Notes under the pieces: model-generated
Databases searched by the model: none
Seen by the model: the letters and a program-made list of their open reading frames with translations, nothing else
What the model was told of the DNA's origin: nothing
Made by a program: the position numbers and the translations under genes
Shown here: positions 1 to 7,697 of the stretch, piece after piece
How the letters are laid out: the number at the start of each line of letters is the position of its first letter
How positions within the stretch are numbered: position 1 is the stretch's first letter
Assembly: GCA_009919445.1 (NCBI GenBank)
Contig: RGBY01000046.1
Location: forward strand, 1-13,633
Length of the DNA: 13,633 nt
Reading direction: 5' to 3'
Source of the DNA: Planctomycetia bacterium
Lineage (GTDB): Bacteria; Planctomycetota; Planctomycetia; Pirellulales; UBA1268

Positions 1-111
1 GCAGCGGCCCTGCTGGGCTGCAATTGTTGCCGCTGTGGCCCCGGCAGGCCCCCCACCAATCACGACAACCTCAGTCCGCTCTGGCAGGGAAACCGACGTA
101 CGATCGACCAT
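1..111 (-). CDS. FAD-dependent oxidoreductase, N-terminal fragment (runs off the left edge)
   Basis: Only the first 37 codons are inside the window. After a short polar start, residues 14-37 form a beta strand followed by GGGPAG (19-24) and an alanine-rich helix. This is the Rossmann dinucleotide-binding fold (GxGxxG) that binds the ADP part of FAD at the start of flavoprotein monooxygenases, geranylgeranyl-reductase-like proteins and flavin halogenases. The start ATG is preceded by GGGAG about 8 nt upstream, which supports this start. It lies 105 nt downstream of the UspA gene on the same strand, with a possible promoter of its own in the gap. The substrate and exact family cannot be told from this fragment. 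Confidence 0.8.
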   Translation of the reverse strand, partial: MVDRTSVSLPERTEVVVIGGGPAGATAATIAAQQGRC

Positions 112-167
112 CTTTTCTCTCCCGCTGAAGATGCCTACCCACTCACTCGTGGCCCAGACACTCTCTA

Positions 168-196
168 TTCATAGTCGTCAGACCAACAGTGTCCAA
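168..196 (-). promoter_or_regulatory. possible sigma70-like promoter for the FAD oxidoreductase
   Basis: On the minus strand TTGGAC (196-191) and TATGAA (173-168) are 17 nt apart, with three and four matches to the -35 and -10 consensus. They lie between the UspA stop and the oxidoreductase start. A small inverted repeat, CAGTG/CACTG (187-202, 6-nt loop), overlaps the -35 and could be a weak terminator of the upstream operon or an operator. This is pattern evidence only. Confidence 0.3.
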
Positions 197-216
197 CCAC
201 TGCCTCCCCCAGACAG

Positions 217-1050
217 TTACTGCGCAAGATAGAGGGGTAACGGGCTTTCCCGCAGCAGATGCAACGCGGTTTCGCCAAAGATCTTTCGCAGCAACAGATT
301 CTTGGCAGAGTTCCCGGCCACGATCAGATCAGCTCCCCAGTGTTCGGCATAGGGCACCAGTTCGCGAACTGGGTCGCCGGACACAAAGTCGGTTTCGACC
401 CCACGGCCGTGAGCCTCAAAATAACCCTGAACGGCTTCTAGCCGCCGCCTGCACGTGGCGGCATCGCTCCCAAAATGAATCACTCGAACTGCTGCATCTG
501 GGTAAAGGCCAGACTGCACAAAGTGCTTAAACGTCTTTGCGCTTTCGAGTGACCCAGAGTAGGCCACGAGCACCCTGCTGACCGGTCGATGGGCATCAGC
601 AACAGCAAGCATGGGACGGATACCAGCCGCCACCAGTCGCTCCAGGCTATCTGTTGGCTCAGGCACCACGTCATGTTCAAACAGGCCTTTAAGGCCGAAG
701 ACGCAAAGGTCCTGATACCGAACAAGGTCGGACACAATCTCAAATGGGTCGCCTGTCCGTTCACAGGTCTGGTGGGACACACCAGCAGAAGCACACGAGG
801 CTGCAAATAATTCTTTGGCCTTGGCAATCTCCGCCGCCACCTTGTTCATCCGGTCGTGTCGCAGTTCAGTTGTCAGCGCCTCGACACCGACACCGATCGG
901 CCGTGGCCCGGTCCATTCCAGGCGAGTGGGGTCAGTCACGGCCACGCCGAGAAGCTCTGCAGCATTGGTTTTTGCAATCTCAATAGCGTGCTTCACAACC
1001 GACTCAGCCGAACGGCTGGTCCCAAGTCCGACCAGAATGCGTTTAATCAT
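217..1050 (-). CDS. universal stress protein, two tandem UspA domains
   Basis: This 277-residue cytosolic protein has two Usp domains (about 1-150 and 158-277), each starting with the typical beta strand: KRILVGLG at 3-10 and SRVLVAYSGS at 158-167. Tandem Usp proteins of this size are common and usually bind ATP or act as stress or signalling partners of membrane transporters. The ATP signature (G-x2-G-x9-G-S/T) is imperfect in the second domain: DLIVAGNSAK at 241-250, then GET at 259-261, so the second glycine is alanine. The first domain has no clear match. The frame is open upstream to 1230, but that part overlaps the ATPase gene, and MIKRILVG is the standard Usp start. The Shine-Dalgarno is weak. 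It follows the Ca2+-ATPase by 74 nt and is probably co-transcribed with it. Confidence 0.88.
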   Translation of the reverse strand: MIKRILVGLGTSRSAESVVKHAIEIAKTNAAELLGVAVTDPTRLEWTGPRPIGVGVEALTTELRHDRMNKVAAEIAKAKELFAASCASAGVSHQTCERTGDPFEIVSDLVRYQDLCVFGLKGLFEHDVVPEPTDSLERLVAAGIRPMLAVADAHRPVSRVLVAYSGSLESAKTFKHFVQSGLYPDAAVRVIHFGSDAATCRRRLEAVQGYFEAHGRGVETDFVSGDPVRELVPYAEHWGADLIVAGNSAKNLLLRKIFGETALHLLRESPLPLYLAQ

Positions 1051-1124
1051 GGGTTGGGTTCTCGCAATGCCCTCAAAATCTGTTGCAGATGGCGACTGCC
1101 TCTCCAGCGGTATTCTCACACACT

Positions 1125-3938
1125 TCACCCGCCACGGCCACTCTGAGGCCCGTGACCGCAGCAGGGCACCATCTTGGCCAGTTCGATAACCGTCACAGGC
1201 AGCAACGCCAGCCCCAGAACAAGAGCCCATTCTTCTTGGAGGGCTCGCTCAATCTCAAAAACCGACTGCACCCCAGGCAGCATGACGACTGCCAATTGCA
1301 GTAGGGCTGAGAGGATGATTGCCAGCAGCAGGTACGGATTCCCGAAAAAACCGAGCGAAAATGCGGTCCGCCGTTCACTGCGACAGCCAATCACGAAGAA
1401 CAACTGAGCGAAAGCAGCCACGCAAAAGGTCAGCGTCCGGGCTTCTGCCTCATTCGCTGGATCACCTTGCCAGGTGATCCAGAAAGCAACCACTGAAACC
1501 GCCGCTACCAGCAAGCCATGGGTACCTATCAGGAGCCCGCGACGAAGCGGAATAACCGACTCACGTGGCGGTCGCGGTGGACGCGTCATGATGTCCTGCT
1601 CTGCCGGCTCAAGCCCAAGGGCAAGCGCAGGCAGCCCATCCGTGACCAGATTCAACCAAAGAATCTGAATGGCTGCTAGGGGTGCCGGCCAGCCAAGCAC
1701 TGCAGCAACAAACATCAGCAGGACCTCGCCGGCGTTGCACGAAAGCAGGTAGTGAACAAACTTTTGAATATTGTCATAGATGCCACGCCCCTCTTCGATG
1801 GCACTGACAATCGACGTGAAGTTGTCGTCTGTCAGCACCATATCAGAGGCTTCCTTGGTCACATCTGTGCCGGTGACACCCATGGCAATCCCGATATCGG
1901 CTGCCCGCACTGCCGGGGCGTCGTTGACACCGTCGCCAGTCATGGCGACTACATCTCCCCGTCGCTGCCAGGCTTTCACCACCCGCAGTTTGTGTTCCGC
2001 CGAGACACGCGCATAAACCGCCACCTGATCAACCCGCTCGGCTAGTTCCTGGTCTGTCAGGCTGTCGAGGTCCGAGCCTGTAAAAACGCTGTTAGCCCCA
2101 GCGTCGACCAGTTGTAATTCGCGACCAATCGCCAGAGCGGTCGCCGGATGATCGCCGGTAATCATCACTGGCCGGATCCCAGCCGAACGACAGGTCTCCA
2201 CTGCCTGCCGAACTTCGTCACGGGGCGGATCAATCATGCCAGCGAGTCCGGCAAAGATCAGTCCTTCCTCAGCAATATCAGCAGGAGGACGCAGGCGCCC
2301 CGGCGACGTCACCCCAGTGGAATACTCATCAACCCGCTCAAACTCTCGCCAGGCATGGGCCAGAACCCGTAACGCTCGGTCGGCCATAGCCGCTGCCGTG
2401 GCAAGGATTTCCGTTCGCCGTTCAGCCGTAAGCGGCACTACTTCTGAATCACACTGTTCAGCAACACAGCGTGCCAGCAGCACTTCCGGGGCCCCCTTGG
2501 TGTAAACCACCGGAACAGTGTCCTGCTCAACCACAACCGACATCAATTTGCGTTCAGAGTCAAAGGGCTTTTCCAAGAGCACCGGCGGACAGTCATGATC
2601 GGCACCAATCCCAGCCTTCCGGGCCACCACAACGAGAGCTCCTTCGGTCGGATCTCCCACGACTTGCCAACCAGTGCCATCCCCCGTCGGCTGAATGGTC
2701 GCGTTGTTACACAGGCAACCAATCCGCAGAAGGCGTTGCAGGTCGGCGTCACTGCGCGGCTCCACCGAAACCGGAACTCCACCACCAGTTGGTAGGCGCG
2801 AGAACGTACCGTGTGGGTCATATCCAGAACCACTGACGGCGTATCGGCCGGTGGCTGTTACCAACTCTCGAACGGTCATCTCGTTGCGAGTGAGCGTGCC
2901 AGTCTTATCTGAACAGATCACGGTAACCGACCCAAGGGTCTCCACGCTCGGCAGCCTCCGCACCAGTGCATTACGGGCCGCCATTCTTTGTAGGCCTATT
3001 GCTAACACCAGCGTCACCACTGCCGGCAGACCTTCCGGCACCGCTGCCACTGCCAAACTGACTGCCCGCAGCAGTACCTCAAAAAGGTCGCCTCCCCGGC
3101 TCAACTCAATGAGAAAGATCACGCCGACTACAACCAGGCAGACGACAATCAGCAAACGACCCAGTTCTGCCAGCCGACGCTGCAACGGAGTTGGCTCTGG
3201 CTCTGCTCGCGCCAGCATGCCGGCAATCTGCCCCAGTTCTGTCTGCATTCCCGTCTGGGTCACCACCGCCACCGCGTGACCAGCGGCAACAACGGTACCG
3301 GCATGAACCATTGTGACCCGATCACCAAGACCAGCTGTCATGGCAATATTGGCGTCAGCTTGTTTCGCAACGGGTTCTGACTCACCTGTTAGGGCCGCTT
3401 CGGTGACCCGAAGGCTGGCCGTCATCAGCAGTCGGGCATCGGCTGGAACGTTGTCGCCCGCTTCCAGTTCGATCCGATCACCCGGCACCAGATCACCGGC
3501 CGGCACGAGGCGGGCTTCGCTGTCGCGAGTCACTCGGGCCGACGGCGCCGACATTCGCTGCAAGGCTGCAAGCGCTTGCTGGGCTCGTTCCTCTTGGAGG
3601 AAGCCAATCAGGCCGTTGACCAGAACGATCGCCACGATGGCAGCAGCATCGGCCCACTCACCAATGGCGGCCGAAATCAGGGCGGCCGCCAGCAAAATCC
3701 AGATGACCAGTTCCTGAAACTGTCGCAAGATTTTCCACCACCAGGCGGGAGGCTCTGCCTCCCGCAGTTGGTTCTTGCCTGTGGTTTCGAGACGCTCAAC
3801 TGCCGCCGACTCGGTCAGCCCAGCGACTGGATCAGTCGCCAACAACCCAATTACCTCGGCGACAGGTAAGGCGTGCCAGCGAATCTGCAGATCGGTCGGT
3901 GTTTCCGACGCGTTCAGGGGACCGCCGTCTTTGGTCAT
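1125..3938 (-). CDS. P-type Ca2+-transporting ATPase (P2A, SERCA-like)
   Basis: This 937-residue integral membrane pump couples ATP hydrolysis to cation export, most likely Ca2+. Visible P-type landmarks are actuator motif TGES (184-187), phosphorylation motif DKTGTLT with Asp344, nucleotide-binding KGAPE (481-485) and hinge TGDGVND (667-673). About ten membrane helices are visible: two near 74-116, two near 260-316 and six from about 729 to 923. Ion-site residues match the P2A group: PEGL in M4 (Glu302), Asn735 and Glu738 in M5, and NLVTDG in M6 (Asn763, Thr766, Asp767). The M8 position that is glutamate in SERCA appears to be Gln845. The C-terminal tail carries CCGH (926-929), a possible metal ligand. 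The start ATG has AAGG close upstream. It sits 27 nt after the CaCA exchanger. Ca2+ is favoured, though Mn2+ cannot be excluded. Confidence 0.95.
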   Translation of the reverse strand: MTKDGGPLNASETPTDLQIRWHALPVAEVIGLLATDPVAGLTESAAVERLETTGKNQLREAEPPAWWWKILRQFQELVIWILLAAALISAAIGEWADAAAIVAIVLVNGLIGFLQEERAQQALAALQRMSAPSARVTRDSEARLVPAGDLVPGDRIELEAGDNVPADARLLMTASLRVTEAALTGESEPVAKQADANIAMTAGLGDRVTMVHAGTVVAAGHAVAVVTQTGMQTELGQIAGMLARAEPEPTPLQRRLAELGRLLIVVCLVVVGVIFLIELSRGGDLFEVLLRAVSLAVAAVPEGLPAVVTLVLAIGLQRMAARNALVRRLPSVETLGSVTVICSDKTGTLTRNEMTVRELVTATGRYAVSGSGYDPHGTFSRLPTGGGVPVSVEPRSDADLQRLLRIGCLCNNATIQPTGDGTGWQVVGDPTEGALVVVARKAGIGADHDCPPVLLEKPFDSERKLMSVVVEQDTVPVVYTKGAPEVLLARCVAEQCDSEVVPLTAERRTEILATAAAMADRALRVLAHAWREFERVDEYSTGVTSPGRLRPPADIAEEGLIFAGLAGMIDPPRDEVRQAVETCRSAGIRPVMITGDHPATALAIGRELQLVDAGANSVFTGSDLDSLTDQELAERVDQVAVYARVSAEHKLRVVKAWQRRGDVVAMTGDGVNDAPAVRAADIGIAMGVTGTDVTKEASDMVLTDDNFTSIVSAIEEGRGIYDNIQKFVHYLLSCNAGEVLLMFVAAVLGWPAPLAAIQILWLNLVTDGLPALALGLEPAEQDIMTRPPRPPRESVIPLRRGLLIGTHGLLVAAVSVVAFWITWQGDPANEAEARTLTFCVAAFAQLFFVIGCRSERRTAFSLGFFGNPYLLLAIILSALLQLAVVMLPGVQSVFEIERALQEEWALVLGLALLPVTVIELAKMVPCCGHGPQSGRGG

Positions 3939-3965
3939 GACACCTTTAGGGTTGTTGGTGAGAAA

Positions 3966-4982
3966 TCAAGACAATGAATAGACCATCATAAGCGCCCCCA
4001 GCAGCACCAGTAGCATCAGGCAAGCATCAGGCTCAATAAGCGGCAGACGGCGTTCCCCATGATAGAGTTGACCAAGGATGGCAATGGCTGTCGCCAGCAC
4101 AACAGCAAATGCCGTAACCGCATGGGTAGCCGATACCTCTGTAAAGAGTGGGCCATCGTGAACGGCATCGAGCGGCACAAAGAGCACCATATTAAAGGCA
4201 TTACTGCCAAAGGCGTTGCCAATCGCCAAATCGATCGCTCCGAGCCGCACTGCCGTAACGGTTGCTGCCAGTTCCGGCAAGGAGGTACTCACCGCTACAA
4301 GTGTTGTCCCAACGAATGTCCCGCCGAGTCCTGTCTCTTCGGCAAGTGCTCCAGCGACATGGGCCAACCGAGGCCCTGTGACAAAAAGTACTGCCGCCGC
4401 CGTAACAAACAGCACTGCAGACTGCCAGATTGGTGGCAGGGCATAACTGCCCTCAACCGATGACTCCGGCTCACCTATCCGCGCCTCAGCAGCCAGCCGG
4501 ACAGCAATCCGCTGGTTGATAAAGAGCATGCGGGCACCAAGGAGATAGGCCAACAGGATCGCCCACGACCAGCCACCAACCCCAAAAAGTGTGACTGCCG
4601 GCAGGCGACCGGCGGTGAGTACTGCCAAACCAGCCAAAGCCGTCAGGGCAATTCCCAGAGTGGCTGAAAGGGCATGCGAGGCAGCCTCACGGGAGAGCAT
4701 CCGCCTCCCCGAGCGAATACTCAGGTCAATCACGGCCAGGATCAACAGGTTCATGAGGCTGCTGCCAAACAGGTCCCCCGCTGCCAAGTCGACAAATCCA
4801 GCTCGAACAGCAGCGACGTCAACAGACAATTCCGGAAGCGAAGTAACTGCTGCCAGCAGGAAACTGCCTATGAGCAGCCGCCCGATGCCGGTCGCCTCAG
4901 CGATTCGATCGGCAGACCGTGCCAGCAGCCAACCAGCTGCAGCAACAGTAGAGGCAAGCAGCAGGAACTGGAAAAAGAGCAT
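3966..4982 (-). CDS. Ca2+/cation antiporter, CaCA family (sodium/calcium exchanger-like)
   Basis: This 338-residue membrane protein consists of two homologous halves, as in NCX and CAX exchangers. Alpha repeat 1 (about 39-80) carries TSLPE (47-51). Alpha repeat 2 (about 225-265) carries STSLPE (232-237), GNAFGSN (255-261) and Asn264. Glu51 and Glu237 match the paired ion-binding glutamates of the family. Repeat 1 deviates from consensus: GD at 69-70 instead of GN, and GSS at 73-75 instead of GSN, with Asn78 kept. A polar loop near 160-185 separates the halves. The role is probably Ca2+ efflux driven by Na+ or H+; the counter-ion cannot be told. It lies 45 nt after the rhomboid gene and 27 nt before the Ca2+-ATPase. 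No clear Shine-Dalgarno precedes its ATG. Confidence 0.9.
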   Translation of the reverse strand: MLFFQFLLLASTVAAAGWLLARSADRIAEATGIGRLLIGSFLLAAVTSLPELSVDVAAVRAGFVDLAAGDLFGSSLMNLLILAVIDLSIRSGRRMLSREAASHALSATLGIALTALAGLAVLTAGRLPAVTLFGVGGWSWAILLAYLLGARMLFINQRIAVRLAAEARIGEPESSVEGSYALPPIWQSAVLFVTAAAVLFVTGPRLAHVAGALAEETGLGGTFVGTTLVAVSTSLPELAATVTAVRLGAIDLAIGNAFGSNAFNMVLFVPLDAVHDGPLFTEVSATHAVTAFAVVLATAIAILGQLYHGERRLPLIEPDACLMLLVLLGALMMVYSLS

Positions 4983-5027
4983 GAGAGACTCACTGGTGTG
5001 CCATGGAACGGGTGCACTGCCTGAAGG

Positions 5028-5801
5028 TCAACGCCCCTGCCGTCGCCTGAAGCTGACCAACTGGTCGGCCTGCCGGCGGATATCCCGGTCGCTGAATGGC
5101 TTGGCCAGGACAAAACCGGCAATGAACCCACCAATATGAGCAGAGTAGGCGACACCGCCTCCGGCATCTGACAGGCCAAGAACAAGCTGCATCAGAAAGT
5201 AGATGCCCACGGCCACATAGCCGGGAACATCCATGATGATGCGCAACAAAATCACACTGACCCGGCGGTTGGGATGGAGCACCAGATAGCCACCCAGCAC
5301 CCCCGAAATTGCGCCGGAAGCACCCAAACTCGGAGTCAGCGCATTGTCGCCTTGTGCGTTGAGAAACACGAATGCCAGCGATGCCAGAATGCCACTGAGC
5401 AGATAAAAAATGAGATACCGACCATGGCCCATATCGTCCTCAACATTGTCGCCGAAGATAAACAGAAACCACATGTTCCCCAGCAGATGCATCCAACCGC
5501 CGTGAAGAAAGATGCCGGTCAGTAATGTCAGATAGACAGGGATCGGCGTTGGCCGCAGCCCGGGGATGGGCACTTCGATCCGCCGCCCCTCGTACACCAC
5601 CTCACGGATTGAGTCTGCGGTGACAATATCCTGACCGCTGACAATTTCAGCTGGCACCTGACTGAACGCCAGTGTGACATCCTGGTTCTGCCCGCCCTGC
5701 TGAAAGATCACGAAGACCAGCACATTGGCCGCGATCAGCCCCCAGGTCACCAGCGGCAGACGCTGACGATCGGAATTGTCGTCACTAAGTGGAAAGACCA
5801 T
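5028..5801 (-). CDS. rhomboid family intramembrane serine protease
   Basis: This 257-residue membrane protein has the rhomboid catalytic dyad: Ser162 in GASG (160-163) and His222 in AHIGG (221-225). His105 and Asn109 (HLLGN) match the oxyanion-side residues in the second core helix, and Gly-rich packing motifs follow. The first helix (about 18-34) is separated from the core by a long external loop (about 35-88), a common bacterial arrangement. The charged tail after residue 236 is cytosolic or soluble. Rhomboids cleave other membrane proteins within or next to the lipid bilayer; the substrate is unknown. It lies 45 nt upstream of the exchanger on the same strand, so it is likely in the calcium operon, and 109 nt after doxX. 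The Shine-Dalgarno before the ATG is weak. Confidence 0.93.
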   Translation of the reverse strand: MVFPLSDDNSDRQRLPLVTWGLIAANVLVFVIFQQGGQNQDVTLAFSQVPAEIVSGQDIVTADSIREVVYEGRRIEVPIPGLRPTPIPVYLTLLTGIFLHGGWMHLLGNMWFLFIFGDNVEDDMGHGRYLIFYLLSGILASLAFVFLNAQGDNALTPSLGASGAISGVLGGYLVLHPNRRVSVILLRIIMDVPGYVAVGIYFLMQLVLGLSDAGGGVAYSAHIGGFIAGFVLAKPFSDRDIRRQADQLVSFRRRQGR

Positions 5802-5910
5802 CTGCCAGCATCACCCAAGGCGTTGTGGTGGCGGCCGTCACAGTGCCGGCCAACTTCACTCACCACCATACGCCCACATGGTACGCCTTCGTGGCAGAAA
5901 AGGCATCTAC

Positions 5911-6399
5911 TCAGGCAGCTTTTGACCGCTGCGAACCTTTGCTAGGCGGTGCTGCTGTTTCTGATTCCTCGAGCTTGCGGTCGATCCAGCCATCGACACT
6001 CCACGGTCCACCACCGGCATAAATAAGGGCCAACAGGCCTCCGCCAATGGCCATATTCTTCATGAACTGGATGACCTGGAGTTGTCGTTGGACGGGGTCA
6101 GTGATCATCCAGAAGTCGTGAAAGTAAAAGGTTGCAGCAGCCAGGAAGACAAACAGGAAGGCGGCACCAATTCGTGTCCAGGCACCAGCCAGCAATGACA
6201 GGCCACCCAAAAGAATCAGACCGATGGCGCCAAACAGAGCCAGGCGAGGGTTCGGAATGCCCTCGCTCCGCATGTACTCAGCAGTCTGTGAGAAGTGCCT
6301 GATCTTGCTGTCGAAGGCACTGAATAAAAAGATGGCCACGAGCATGAACCGGGACAGCAGGGAGACACAGCCCTGCACGATATTCGCAACTTGTTCCAT
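5911..6399 (-). CDS. DoxX-family membrane protein
   Basis: This 162-residue protein has four predicted membrane helices (about 11-29, 52-71, 76-93 and 113-130), the standard DoxX layout and length. Typical features are a small-residue-rich helix 2 (GLILLGGLSLL, 61-71), the FHDFW segment before a polar loop (93-97), QFMKNMAIGGG (111-121) and a GPWSVDGW ending (131-138). The tail is polar and probably cytosolic. DoxX proteins are named after a quinone-reducing terminal oxidase subunit, but most homologues have no proven activity; some have roles in redox or thiol homeostasis. The start is well supported by AGGAG about 9 nt upstream. It lies 109 nt upstream of the rhomboid gene with no clear promoter in the gap, so it may lead the operon. 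Confidence 0.88.
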   Translation of the reverse strand: MEQVANIVQGCVSLLSRFMLVAIFLFSAFDSKIRHFSQTAEYMRSEGIPNPRLALFGAIGLILLGGLSLLAGAWTRIGAAFLFVFLAAATFYFHDFWMITDPVQRQLQVIQFMKNMAIGGGLLALIYAGGGPWSVDGWIDRKLEESETAAPPSKGSQRSKAA

Positions 6400-6641
6400 T
6401 GGTGTTCCGCTCCTGCCTCATGCGTGCACAGGCCATCGCCGCAAACGGCAGACCTCGCCAAGGGATACTCGCGTTCCCTCGTCTTCGTCGCAAGCCCGGC
6501 TGGGCTGCCAGACCAGTCAAATCGGCGAGGTTGGGTAAGGCAGGAGCCCCTGTGGCTGGCGAGGAGCCACCTGGCCGCGACCTGATAAATCGCGAGCTGG
6601 ATTGCGGCACTGTTGGACCGCAGCACCGTCACTGCAGCCAC
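6400..6641 (-). other. gene-free stretch between the polyamine genes and doxX
   Basis: These 242 nt follow the agmatine deiminase stop and precede doxX. The open frames crossing it on the minus strand run out of frame into doxX and have no family resemblance, so I call no gene. Two short inverted repeats (GTGGCT/AGCCAC and CGCGA/TCGCG) lie between 6552 and 6594. The Shine-Dalgarno of doxX is at its left end. No convincing -35/-10 pair is visible, although a doxX promoter is expected here. Confidence 0.5.
6552..6594 (-). terminator. possible transcription end of the glyA-aguB-aguA operon
   Basis: Two adjacent small inverted repeats lie about 50-90 nt after the agmatine deiminase stop. One is CGCGA/TCGCG (6576-6594, 9-nt loop) and the other is GTGGCT/AGCCAC (6552-6570, 7-nt loop). 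Neither is followed by a T tract on the minus strand, so this is not a classical intrinsic terminator. The assignment rests on position only. Confidence 0.22.
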
Positions 6642-7697
6642 TCAGGCACCGGCGTGGACGATGACCGGCTGCTCTCGAGTCACACAATGCACTGCCCCTC
6701 GGCCACGAATCAATTCGCGGGCTGGGTAGGGCCTGATCAGCCGATCGGGAAAGAGCACTGCAAGGATGCCGATGGCGCTTGCATCGAGGGGGTGTTCAAA
6801 CGTCGGCAGGATCACACCGCCATTCACCACCAAGAAATTGAGGTAACTCGCCGGCAGTTGCACCCCCTCGTAGCTCTCCCGCGGTGGCAACTCAATGGGC
6901 GTCACCCTGAGTGGCCGACCCCGGGCATCGGTAAGCGAACGCAGCAGTTTGATGTTGGCTTCGAGTGATTCATTATTGGGGTCATCTCGGTCCGGCTGCC
7001 GAGCAGCCACCAGATGACCTGGAGCTACGAAACGCACCAACTGGTCAACGTGACCGTCGGTGTCATCCCCTGCCAATTCACCACCGATCCAGAGCACCTT
7101 GTCGATGCCGAGAGAATGCTTGAGGATGACGGTCAGGTCGTCGCGGCTAAGCCCCGGGTTCCGCTGGGGATCTTCGATGCAGCGATGATTGACAATCAGC
7201 GTGCCTTCGCCATCGGTTTCGAGAGCCCCACCCTCTAGAACAATCCCCGGGCGAATCAGCTGAAGGCCAAGTCGCTGAGCAATCTTGCTTGCCACCGCTG
7301 CGTCGTCATCCCAGGGCGGATACTTCCCTCCCCAGGCATTGAAGTTGAACGAGAGTGCAACCGGCGGCCCTGGCTGCTGCCGGGGCTGCAGGAAGACCGG
7401 CCCCGTATCCCGTAACCAAGAGTCGTTTGTGGGGATCTCGATGAACTCAACGCCAGCAATCCCCGCAAGATGTGCCTCGGCATCAGCGAGCACCGCTTTG
7501 CTTCCGATTACCCGAACCGGCTCAAAACTCACGAGGAGCTGCACCAGCCGAACAAAGGCAGGCGGAATTTCCGCAAAGTCGCCCAAGAATGTCTTTCGCC
7601 GATGGGGCCATGCCAGCCAGACGGCAGCCTGCGGCTCCCACTCAGCCGGCAGCCGGTAGCCCGCCGGTGGTTCAGTTAGAGCATCGGCTGCTGCCAT
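6642..7697 (-). CDS. aguA: agmatine deiminase (agmatine to N-carbamoylputrescine and ammonia)
   Basis: This 351-residue cytosolic enzyme belongs to the peptidylarginine-deiminase-type guanidino-modifying family, at the usual length. Family landmarks are AVWLAWP (25-31), NDSWLRDTGP (91-100), FNAWGGKY (119-126), LEGGALETDG (154-163), DGHVD (214-218) and a C-terminal GRGAVHCVTREQP. The last carries the nucleophilic cysteine, Cys338. His216 and the nearby acidic residues match the rest of the catalytic set. I chose the ATG at 7697 because it overlaps the upstream amidase stop by one base (TGATG) with a GGGGG stretch before it. A TTG start five codons earlier is less likely. The preceding gene encodes the next enzyme of the route, so agmatine is converted to putrescine by one transcript. 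Arginine decarboxylase must be elsewhere. Confidence 0.95.
   Translation of the reverse strand: MAAADALTEPPAGYRLPAEWEPQAAVWLAWPHRRKTFLGDFAEIPPAFVRLVQLLVSFEPVRVIGSKAVLADAEAHLAGIAGVEFIEIPTNDSWLRDTGPVFLQPRQQPGPPVALSFNFNAWGGKYPPWDDDAAVASKIAQRLGLQLIRPGIVLEGGALETDGEGTLIVNHRCIEDPQRNPGLSRDDLTVILKHSLGIDKVLWIGGELAGDDTDGHVDQLVRFVAPGHLVAARQPDRDDPNNESLEANIKLLRSLTDARGRPLRVTPIELPPRESYEGVQLPASYLNFLVVNGGVILPTFEHPLDASAIGILAVLFPDRLIRPYPARELIRGRGAVHCVTREQPVIVHAGA

Noticed and set aside
1051..1230. N-terminal extension of the UspA protein (60 codons)
   Set aside because: It lies over the end of the ATPase gene and lacks Usp character. MIKRILVG is the usual family start.
6216..6641. Minus-strand frames covering the gap before doxX (also 6278-6610)
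   Set aside because: They overlap doxX in another frame and have compositionally odd products rich in Arg, Ser and Pro. doxX has a strong ribosome site of its own.
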